64,000 nucleotides of DNA from CAVTWY01 sp963738615 (GTDB lineage: Bacteria > Pseudomonadota > Gammaproteobacteria > Burkholderiales > Burkholderiaceae_C): the NCBI GenBank assembly GCA_963738615.1, contig CAVTXI010000019.1, positions 372,001 to 436,000 of the forward strand, in the 5' to 3' direction. The notes beneath the pieces were generated by a model, which saw only the letters and a program-made list of their open reading frames with translations, did no database searches and was not told the DNA's origin. Each line of letters begins with the position of its first letter. Within the stretch, counting starts at the first letter, position 1. The translations under genes were made by a program, and so were the position numbers. Positions 57,363 to 64,000 of this stretch are shown here, one piece after another.

Positions 57363-58420
57363 AACGTTCGCGCATCGTCGGCTGGGGTGTGCTCGCGGCG
57401 CTGTTCGCGACGTCGTGGGTTACGTACGCGCGGTTTCGGCACGACGTGACGCGCGCGACCGCTCGCGCCGCGCAAGGCAGCAGCGTGATCGACACCCGCT
57501 GCGGCCCGATCGAGGTGCAGCAGGCCGGTCCGCCGCCAAGCCGCTCCCAAGGTGGCCGCGCCGCCTCGGGGGGCAGTGGGCGTGGGGGCGCGGGCGATGG
57601 CCTGCCGCTGCTGATGATTCACGGCAGCGGCGGCGGTCACGACCAGGGCATGGACTTCGCGCGACCGCTCGTGGCGCACGGCATCCACGTGATCGCGGTG
57701 TCGCGCTTCGGCTATCTGCGCACGCCGCGTCCGGCCGATGCTTCTGCCGAAGCGCAAGCCGACGCACATGTATGCGTGCTCGACGCGCTGGGCATCGAGA
57801 AGGCCGCGGTGCTGGGCGCGTCGGCGGGCGGACCGTCGGCGCTGCAGACTGCAATCCGCCACCCCGACCGCGTGAGCGCGCTCGTGCTTGTCGTGCCGAT
57901 CACGCCCCCGCCGCCCGTCGCGCAGATCGCGGTGGCACCAGCAGTGTCGGACGCGAACGACGCGTGGTTGCTGCGCCTGCTCGGATCGGACCTGCTGGTG
58001 TGGACGATGCTGCACGTGGCGCGCGATGCTTTCTTCGAGCACGTGCTGGCGACGCCACCTGCGCTGGTCCACGCCGCGAGCGAAGGCGAACGCGCGCGCG
58101 TGAACGCGATGGCCGAGCGCGTATTGCCGGTGTCGGCGCGCGCGGCCGGGTTGATCGACGACACGCGCCTGGGCAAGAGCCTGAAACCGTATCCGCTCGA
58201 ATCGATCCGCGCACCGACACTCGCGATCAGCGCGCGCGACGACGGCTTCGGTACCTACACCGGCGCGCAGCAGATCGCCAGCCGCATTCCGGGAGCGAGG
58301 TTCATCGGTTACGACAGCGGCGGGCATCTGTTCGCCGGGCACGGCGAGGAAATGGTCCTCGCGATCGTCGATTGGTTGAAGAAGGCCGTGCCCGTGGCGG
58401 CGAGCGATCCACGGAGTTGA
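57359..58420 (+). CDS. Alpha/beta hydrolase with an N-terminal membrane anchor
   Basis: A 353-residue hydrolase. The N-terminal helix (GWGVLAALFATSWVTYARF) anchors it. The oxyanion segment is LLMIHGSGGGHDQGMDFARP, the nucleophile elbow GASAGGPSALQ, the Asp in SARDDGFG and His in YDSGGHLFAGHG. A Ser/Gly/Arg-rich insertion of about 20 residues (57530-57600) interrupts the fold between the anchor and the core and is coded by a GC-rich repeat. It starts within the stop of the beta-lactamase-like gene and is followed closely by the DUF6544 gene, so all three are one operon. Confidence 0.88.
   Translation: MKRSRIVGWGVLAALFATSWVTYARFRHDVTRATARAAQGSSVIDTRCGPIEVQQAGPPPSRSQGGRAASGGSGRGGAGDGLPLLMIHGSGGGHDQGMDFARPLVAHGIHVIAVSRFGYLRTPRPADASAEAQADAHVCVLDALGIEKAAVLGASAGGPSALQTAIRHPDRVSALVLVVPITPPPPVAQIAVAPAVSDANDAWLLRLLGSDLLVWTMLHVARDAFFEHVLATPPALVHAASEGERARVNAMAERVLPVSARAAGLIDDTRLGKSLKPYPLESIRAPTLAISARDDGFGTYTGAQQIASRIPGARFIGYDSGGHLFAGHGEEMVLAIVDWLKKAVPVAASDPRS
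57530..57600. repeat. GC-rich dispersed repeat inside the hydrolase gene
   Basis: A block with CCAAGCCGCTCCCAAGGTGG and CGCCTCGGGGGGCAG, then G-runs, adds a non-conserved PPPSRSQGG-type stretch in frame. It resembles the element in the kinase gene near 7500. Confidence 0.55.
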
Positions 58421-58422
58421 CG

Positions 58423-59304
58423 ATGGCATGGTTCAAGGGGTTGGTGATCATGCTCGTCGCACTGGCGGTCATCGTCGCCACACTCGCGGCCTACGGCGCA
58501 TTGCGCTGGGCTGCCGCCACGCGCGTGCTGTACAGCCGGCTCGAAGCCGCGCACCAGCCGGTGGTGCCCACACGCTACGACGCCGCGCGGGAACTCGGGG
58601 GTTTGCCTGCGCCGGTTCAGCGCTACTTTCGTGCGGCGCTGCGTGACGGCCAGCCGATGATCGACACGGTGCTGATCGAACACGGCGGCACCTTCAACCT
58701 GACAGCAGAGGGACCCGAGCGGTGGCGCCCCTTCACGTCGAAGCAGCGCGTGACGATGCGCCGCCCCGGCTTGGTGTGGGACGCACGCGTGTCGATGTTG
58801 CCCGGCGCGGCGGTGCTGGTGCACGACGCCTACGTCGCGGGCGAAGGCATCCTGCGCCCGGCGATGATGGGCCTCGTCGTGCTGGCCGACACCCGCGGCA
58901 CCAGCCCCGAGCCCGGCGGCGTCGCCGAGGGCGAGTTCATGCGCTGGTTCGCCGAAGCCGCGTGGTACCCGACCGCGCTTCTGCCGAGCCAGGGCGTGCG
59001 TTGGACCGCGGTCGACGAGCACACGGCACGCGCAACGGCAAGCGACGGTGAGGTGGGCGCGACGCTCGAGTTCCGATTCGATCCGGCATCGGGGTTGATC
59101 GACAGCGTGCGTGCCGATGCGCGCGGACGCGCCCTGGGCGACAAGGTGGTGATGACGCCGTGGGAAGGTCGATGGTCGGGCTACGTCGAGCGCGACGGGA
59201 TGATGGTGCCGATGAAGGGCGAGGTTGCGTGGCTCGCGCCGCAGGGCCGGCGAGCCTACTGGCGCGGCACGATCAGCGCGCTGGGGTTCACGATGGCACG
59301 CTGA
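58423..59304 (+). CDS. DUF6544 family protein
   Basis: A 293-residue protein with an N-terminal helix (GLVIMLVALAVIVATLAAYG). The rest matches DUF6544 features: GLPAPVQRYFRAALRDGQPM, VWDARVSMLPGAAVLVHDAY, GEFMRWFAEAAWYPTALLPS and EFRFDPASGLIDSVRADARG. It is predicted to be an inner-membrane-anchored protein with a beta-rich periplasmic part. Role unknown. It is the last gene of the 55887-59304 operon. Confidence 0.85.
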   Translation: MAWFKGLVIMLVALAVIVATLAAYGALRWAAATRVLYSRLEAAHQPVVPTRYDAARELGGLPAPVQRYFRAALRDGQPMIDTVLIEHGGTFNLTAEGPERWRPFTSKQRVTMRRPGLVWDARVSMLPGAAVLVHDAYVAGEGILRPAMMGLVVLADTRGTSPEPGGVAEGEFMRWFAEAAWYPTALLPSQGVRWTAVDEHTARATASDGEVGATLEFRFDPASGLIDSVRADARGRALGDKVVMTPWEGRWSGYVERDGMMVPMKGEVAWLAPQGRRAYWRGTISALGFTMAR

Positions 59305-59307
59305 CGA

Positions 59308-61683
59308 TCAGCGCGCCAGCCCTGACGGGCGTGCCCAGGCAGGCGCGATCGCGTCGAGCACCGGCCGCGCGCGCTTGGACCAGCCGCGCAAGAAGGGGGC
59401 CACTTCGGCAGCCTCGATCGGCGCTGACATCAGCCACCCCTGCATCAGGTCGCAGCCGTCACGAGCCAGCAGCGCCGCATGCGCCGGCTCTTCGACACCT
59501 TCGGCGACGGTGCGCATCTTCAGCGTGCGCGCCAGGCCGACGATCATCTTCACGATCTCGCGCGCATCGCTTCGCGTGGCCAGTTCGAGCACGAAGCTGC
59601 GATCGATCTTGAGCGTGTGCAGTGGAAAACGCCGCAGGTACGACAGCGCCGAGTAGCCGGTGCCGAAGTCGTCGAGCGCCATGCGTACCCCGGCACGGTC
59701 GAGCGCGCGCAGGGTCTCGCCGGTGGCCCGCGTCTCTTGCATCAGCACGGATTCCGTGATCTCGATCTCGAGGCGCTGCAGTGGCAGGCCCGCCGAGAAC
59801 GCGGCGTCTTTCACGCGCTCGACGAAGGCCGGCACCATCAACTGCATCGCCGACACGTTCACCGACACCGGCAACGCAACGGGCCAGCGCGCGGCATGGT
59901 GGCAGGCTTCGTCGAGGACCCAGCCGCCGATCGCAGGCATCAGCCCGGCTTCTTCGGCCACCGGGATGAACTCGACCGGAGGCACGTCGCCCAGTTCGGG
60001 ATGGCGCCAGCGCAGCAGCGCCTCGAAGCCGACGATCTGCCAGTCGGCGAATGATCCGAGCGGCTGGAACACCAGCCGCAGTTCGCCCTGCGCGAGCGCC
60101 TTGCGCAGCGCCTGCTCGATCGCGACGCGCCGCCGCGACGTACTCGCGAGTTCGGGCGTGAAGAAGCGCACCTCGTCGCGCCCCGACTGCTTGGCGGCAT
60201 ACAGCGCCAGGTCGGCGTGGTTCATCAATGCGTCGATGTCCATGCCGTCTTGCGGCGCGATCGCCACGCCGACGCTCGCGCGCGCGTTGACGCTCAGGCC
60301 TCCGATGTCGCACGGCACACGCAGCGCGTCGAGCAGGCGGTTGCACAGCAGTTCGACCTCGACGGGGTTGTTGGCCTGCATCAGCACCGCGAATTCATCA
60401 CCGCCCAGGCGCGCCACCACGTCACTGCGCCGCATGACCGCCACGAGCCGTTCACCGACGATGCGCAGCAGCGTGTCGCCGGTGGCGTGCCCCAGGCTGT
60501 CGTTCACGGTCTTGAAGTGGTCGAGATCGATGCACAGCACCGCCAGCGGGGCGCCGCCTTCGGCCAGGCGCCGCGTCGCAATCTGGCGGAACTGGTGGCG
60601 GTTGGCCAGCCCTGTCAGCGCGTCGTTGTGCGCGAGCCAGCGCAGTTGGTGGTCGGCGTTGCGCGCGTCGGTCACGTCGCTGGCCACACCACGCCATCCC
60701 GCATGACGGCCTTCGGCGTCGACAAGCGGCTTGGCGCTCAGCGACCACCATCGCACCCCGTCGCCACGGCGCACCGCGATCACGTGGTCGCGGAACGGCG
60801 CACCCTGCCGCACGAGGCCACCCAGCCGCTCGAACTGCTGACGCGCCTCGTCGTCGTCGGGCGACAGCATGCTCAGCATCTTCAACGCGGGTTCGGCCGT
60901 CAGTTGGTCGATCGGACGGTCGAAGAGGTCGGCCAGCCGGCTCGACACCTGAACCAGGCGACCGTCGGGGCCGGCCTCCCACAGCACATCACTCGCGTGC
61001 TCTGCGAAGTCGCGCAACAGCAACCCGATCACCTCGTTCTGGCGCTCGGCCTCGGCCTCGGCCATCAGTCGCGCGCCGAACAACCGTGCGATCGACCACA
61101 CGCTGCCGATCACCACGGCCGCGTAGCCGACGAGCATCACGCCGACCTCGAGCGGCAGATCCACGGGTGAGAGCCACAGCGTCAGCGCGACGCCCATCGA
61201 CATGACCAGCACATAGGTCGTCGCGGCCGCAGGCACTGTGGCCAGGATGAAGCCCCCGCCGCCCATCATGCCGGCAACAACGCTGGCAACGAAGATCTGC
61301 TGGCCCGCCGAAGCCCCGGGGTACAGCAGCAGCAGCGGCATTGCGGCCCATGCCGCGGCGAGCAGCGCAGCATTCAGCATGGCGTGGCGGAAGGCGCGGC
61401 GCGATGCGGACTCGCGCAATCGGACTCGGCGCTGCCGTACCCAGACCCACAGACCACGCAGCAGAAGCAGCGCGAGCACCGCCGCCCACATCAGCGCCCG
61501 GTCGCGTTGCGGCGTGGGCAGGAACGTCGTGACCACCAGGGCCCCGTTGACCACGTTCGCGACGATCGCCAACGGCGTCAGCCGTGTCACGGCGCTTAAC
61601 TGCCGCGCACGAAACCGGGCCGCGGTCGGCTCGTCGACCCGATACGCGGTGAACCATTCGTCTGCACCGATGCGCCGCGCCAT
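59308..61683 (-). CDS. GGDEF-EAL protein with PAS domain and membrane sensor
   Basis: A 791-residue c-di-GMP enzyme from the ATG at 61683. About six N-terminal helices form a membrane input. A PAS/PAC domain follows (RDFAEHASDVLWEAGPDGRL, AVRRGDGVRWWSLSAKPLVD). The GGDEF domain is intact (DHFKTVNDSLGHATGD; RLGGDEFAVL). The EAL domain has FEALLRWRHPE, EITESVLMQE, MALDDFGTGYSALSYLRRFP and KIDRSF, so the catalytic set is complete. Either or both activities are possible. It ends three bases after the DUF6544 stop, convergent. Confidence 0.93.
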   Translation of the reverse strand: MARRIGADEWFTAYRVDEPTAARFRARQLSAVTRLTPLAIVANVVNGALVVTTFLPTPQRDRALMWAAVLALLLLRGLWVWVRQRRVRLRESASRRAFRHAMLNAALLAAAWAAMPLLLLYPGASAGQQIFVASVVAGMMGGGGFILATVPAAATTYVLVMSMGVALTLWLSPVDLPLEVGVMLVGYAAVVIGSVWSIARLFGARLMAEAEAERQNEVIGLLLRDFAEHASDVLWEAGPDGRLVQVSSRLADLFDRPIDQLTAEPALKMLSMLSPDDDEARQQFERLGGLVRQGAPFRDHVIAVRRGDGVRWWSLSAKPLVDAEGRHAGWRGVASDVTDARNADHQLRWLAHNDALTGLANRHQFRQIATRRLAEGGAPLAVLCIDLDHFKTVNDSLGHATGDTLLRIVGERLVAVMRRSDVVARLGGDEFAVLMQANNPVEVELLCNRLLDALRVPCDIGGLSVNARASVGVAIAPQDGMDIDALMNHADLALYAAKQSGRDEVRFFTPELASTSRRRVAIEQALRKALAQGELRLVFQPLGSFADWQIVGFEALLRWRHPELGDVPPVEFIPVAEEAGLMPAIGGWVLDEACHHAARWPVALPVSVNVSAMQLMVPAFVERVKDAAFSAGLPLQRLEIEITESVLMQETRATGETLRALDRAGVRMALDDFGTGYSALSYLRRFPLHTLKIDRSFVLELATRSDAREIVKMIVGLARTLKMRTVAEGVEEPAHAALLARDGCDLMQGWLMSAPIEAAEVAPFLRGWSKRARPVLDAIAPAWARPSGLAR

Positions 61684-61879
61684 GGCGGCGAAGCGGCTGG
61701 GCGGGGATGGATCAGGCACGGCGTTGGCTGGGTGATGAGCGCACTGAATCGCGCGAAGCGCGGGCAGACGCCAACTCCTTCTGTCCCAAACTTTCAAGCC
61801 GATTCTCGTGCGCAAGCGCTCACCTGCATGGGTGGGTTTGCACGCCGGCAACGGCGGACACGAAGCCAAACGAACGAAA

Positions 61880-61912
61880 GCCCCGCAGCGCTTGCGCGCC
61901 CGGGGCCTTTTT
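61880..61912. terminator. Bidirectional terminator between the ATP synthase operon and the GGDEF-EAL gene
   Basis: AGCCCCG pairs with CGGGGCC, with an inner GCGC stem, and is followed by TTTTT on the + strand; on the minus strand TTTCGTTCGTTT follows. It lies just beyond the atpC stop. Confidence 0.7.
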
Positions 61913-61935
61913 GCAGATTGACGAGGCGCTGCGAC

Positions 61936-62352
61936 CTACTTCTTGCGCAACTTGCTCAACGCCGCGATCTGCGCGGCCATGGCGGCGAATTCGCTTTGCG
62001 CGGCGGCGAAGTCGATCTCGTTCTTCGCGTTCTTCATCGCCTCTTCGGCGCGCTTCTTCGCTTCGTTCGCCTTGGCCTCGTCGAGGTCTTTGCCGCGCAC
62101 CGCGGTGTCGGCCAGCACCGTGACCGCGTGGGGCTGTACCTCGAGGATGCCGCCGGCCACGGCCACGACTTCCTTGGTGCCGTCGGGCCGGGTGATTTCG
62201 ACCGCGCCTGGCTTGATGCGCGTGATCAGCGGCGTGTGACGTGGCAGGATGCCGAGTTCGCCGTTCTCGCCGGGCAGCGTCACGAAGGTCGCTTCGCCCG
62301 AGAACACGCTCTCTTCGGCGGAGACGACGTTGACCTGGATGGTGGTAGCCAT
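61936..62352 (-). CDS. atpC: ATP synthase F1 epsilon subunit
   Basis: The 138-residue epsilon subunit has the N-terminal beta-sandwich (MATTIQVNVVSAEESVFSGE, LPGENGELGILPRHTPLITR) and the C-terminal helical hairpin (RGKDLDEAKANEAKKRAEEA). It regulates the F1 motor and couples to the c-ring. It lies 19 bases after atpD, as in all atp operons, and ends at the terminator at 61880-61912. Confidence 0.97.
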   Translation of the reverse strand: MATTIQVNVVSAEESVFSGEATFVTLPGENGELGILPRHTPLITRIKPGAVEITRPDGTKEVVAVAGGILEVQPHAVTVLADTAVRGKDLDEAKANEAKKRAEEAMKNAKNEIDFAAAQSEFAAMAAQIAALSKLRKK

Positions 62353-62371
62353 GGTTGTTCCTCGGCGCCGC

Positions 62372-63781
62372 TCAGTTCGCGAGCTTCTTCGCCTTGTCGA
62401 TCGCCTGGTCGATGCCGCCCACCATGTAGAACGCCTGTTCGGGCATGTGGTCGCACTCGCCGTTGACGATCATCTTGAAGCCGCGGATCGTTTCCTTCAG
62501 CGGCACGAATTCGCCCTTGGTGCCGGTGAAGACCTCGGCGACGTGGAAGGGCTGCGACAAGAAGCGCTGGATCTTGCGTGCGCGCGCCACGACCAGCTTG
62601 TCGTCGGGGCTCAACTCGTCCATGCCGAGAATGGCGATGATGTCGCGCAGTTCTTTGTAGCGCTGCAGCGTCTGCTGCACGGCGCGCGTGGTGGTGTAGT
62701 GCTCGTCGCCAACGACGTTGGGGTCCATCTGGCGGCTGGTGCTGTCCAGCGGGTCGACCGCGGGGTAGATGCCCAGCGAGGCGATCTCACGCGACAGCGC
62801 CACGGTGGAGTCGAGGTGGGCGAAGGTGGTGGCGGGCGACGGGTCGGTGTAGTCGTCCGCCGGCACGTACACGGCCTGGATCGACGTGATCGAGCCGACC
62901 TTGGTGGACGTGATGCGCTCTTGCAGGCGGCCCATCTCTTCGGCCAGCGTCGGCTGGTAGCCCACGGCGGAAGGCATACGACCGAGCAGCGCGGACACTT
63001 CGGTGCCGGCCAGCGTGTAGCGGTAGATGTTGTCGACGAAGAAGAGCACGTCGCGGCCTTCGTCGCGGAACGCTTCGGCCATCGTCAGACCGGTCAGCGC
63101 CACGCGCAGGCGGTTGCCAGGCGGCTCGTTCATCTGGCCGTAGACCATCGCCACTTTCGACTCGGCGAGGTTGTCGCTCTTGACGACGCCGGACTCCATC
63201 ATCTCGTGATAGAAATCGTTGCCCTCGCGCGTGCGCTCGCCCACGCCCGCGAACACCGACAGGCCCGAGTGCGCCTTCGCGATGTTGTTGATGAGCTCCA
63301 TCATGTTCACGGTTTTGCCGACACCGGCGCCGCCGAACAGGCCCACCTTGCCGCCCTTGGCGAACGGGCAGATCAGGTCGATCACCTTGATGCCGGTCTC
63401 GAGCAGGTCTTGCGACGGCGACAGCTCGTCATAGGCCGGCGCCTTGCGGTGGATCGGCGCGGTGCGCGTCTGGTCGACCGGGCCGCGCTCGTCGATCGGG
63501 CTGCCCAGCACGTCCATGATGCGGCCCAGCGTCGCCGGGCCCACCGGCACCGAGATCGCCGCGCCCGTGTTGCTGACCATCATGCCGCGGCGCAGGCCGT
63601 CGGACGAGCCCAGCGCGATGGTGCGCACGATGCCGTCGCCCAGTTGCTGCTGCACCTCGAGCGTCAGCGACGAGCCCGCCATCTTCAGCGCGTCGTAGAT
63701 CTTGGGCATCTGGTTGCGCGCGAATTCCACGTCCACCACCGCGCCGATGCACTGGACGATCTTGCCTTGGGCTTGCGTCAT
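62372..63781 (-). CDS. atpD: ATP synthase F1 beta subunit
   Basis: The 469-residue catalytic subunit. Walker A GGAGVGKT is at 150-157, the Walker B region DVLFFVDNIYRYTLAGTEVS and the DELSEED-like DELSPDD near 395 are present. Sequence is typical of Betaproteobacteria (TQAQGKIVQCIGAVVDVEFA start). It hydrolyses or makes ATP at the alpha-beta interface. Order gamma, beta, epsilon on the minus strand is the standard atp operon end. Confidence 0.98.
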   Translation of the reverse strand: MTQAQGKIVQCIGAVVDVEFARNQMPKIYDALKMAGSSLTLEVQQQLGDGIVRTIALGSSDGLRRGMMVSNTGAAISVPVGPATLGRIMDVLGSPIDERGPVDQTRTAPIHRKAPAYDELSPSQDLLETGIKVIDLICPFAKGGKVGLFGGAGVGKTVNMMELINNIAKAHSGLSVFAGVGERTREGNDFYHEMMESGVVKSDNLAESKVAMVYGQMNEPPGNRLRVALTGLTMAEAFRDEGRDVLFFVDNIYRYTLAGTEVSALLGRMPSAVGYQPTLAEEMGRLQERITSTKVGSITSIQAVYVPADDYTDPSPATTFAHLDSTVALSREIASLGIYPAVDPLDSTSRQMDPNVVGDEHYTTTRAVQQTLQRYKELRDIIAILGMDELSPDDKLVVARARKIQRFLSQPFHVAEVFTGTKGEFVPLKETIRGFKMIVNGECDHMPEQAFYMVGGIDQAIDKAKKLAN

Positions 63782-63835
63782 TTGATTGATCCTAGAGAGT
63801 CTTGATCCGATTGATTCGATGAGGTCGGCCGCAGC

Positions 63836-64000
63836 TCAGCCGCCGAGCGCGGCGGCGCCGCCGACGATCTCCGACAGTTCCTTCGTGATCGCGGCTTGGC
63901 GCGTCTTGTTGTAGATGAGCTTGAACTCGGCGATCAGGTTGCCAGCGTTGTCGGTGGCCGCCTTCATCGCCACCATGCGCGCCGACTGCTCACTGGCCAT
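63836..64000 (-). CDS. atpG: ATP synthase F1 gamma subunit, C-terminal part (cut by window edge)
   Basis: The last 54 residues are visible: SEQSARMVAMKAATDNAGNL and YNKTRQAAITKELSEIVGGA, the conserved C-terminal helix of gamma that lies in the F1 core. The rest runs past the window edge. It is followed by atpD after 54 bases. Confidence 0.95.
   Translation of the reverse strand: MASEQSARMVAMKAATDNAGNLIAEFKLIYNKTRQAAITKELSEIVGGAAALGG

Overview
The window is about 68% GC and reads as chromosome of a betaproteobacterium of the order Burkholderiales. Supporting signs are a class I PHA synthase, a DUF4148 protein beside a CusR-type two-component system, DUF6502 and DUF6544 proteins, ATG/TTG/GTG starts with GGAGG-type ribosome sites, and an atpG-atpD-atpC order at the right edge. 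No rRNA, integrase or transposase is visible. A species cannot be assigned from the sequence alone.

Layout. 1-10.8 kb: a low-oxygen/stress island with a nitroreductase, cyclopropane fatty acid synthase, a small phasin-like protein, PHA synthase, an orphan NarL-type regulator, an FNR-type regulator whose recognition helix keeps E-xx-SR, an APH/AAA kinase, a universal stress protein, a bactofilin-like membrane protein and a phosphoribosyltransferase. FNR-like boxes occur at several of its promoters. 10.8-14.5 kb: a leftward operon of 20 tRNA genes covering 16 amino acids, with a likely promoter, a terminator-like hairpin and an rRNA-style boxA in the leader. It ends in an HNH endonuclease gene. 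One tRNA-Ser is broken by a hairpin-rich repeat, one tRNA-Cys has a class II variable arm, and a SEC-C protein gene sits inside the array. 14.6-17.4 kb: a conserved hypothetical gene, a membrane protein, creD and a two-repeat CRISPR-like element. 17.4-26.8 kb: an exosortase module (VIT-VWA substrate with PEP-CTERM tail, exosortase, EpsI-like protein, GT51 glycosyltransferase) facing a 1451-residue membrane protein. 27-36 kb: surface and lipoprotein genes, DUF6502, LemA and two TPM proteins. 36-42 kb: PPK2, a copper-type two-component system with a CusR-like box, AlkD-like, MoaD/ThiS-like and BNR-repeat proteins. 42-50 kb: a polyamine-linked set (SpeD, membrane SpeE-like, flavin amine oxidase, DUF350, DUF4178, SPFH-SHOCT). 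50-61.7 kb: GST, a RelE-type toxin-antitoxin pair, assorted enzymes and a GGDEF-EAL protein. 61.9-64 kb: ATP synthase epsilon, beta and the end of gamma.

Quality note. At least nine genes (about 2.0, 6.9, 11.8, 15.0, 15.7-16.1, 18.2-19.5, 19.7, 29.9 and 33.1 kb) have otherwise conserved protein broken by single-base shifts, mostly apparent one-base insertions. This fits consensus errors better than decay, so genes called frameshifted here may be intact in the organism.

The most system-like parts are the tRNA operon, the polyamine/SPFH/DUF4178 set and the exosortase/VIT/GT51 module.
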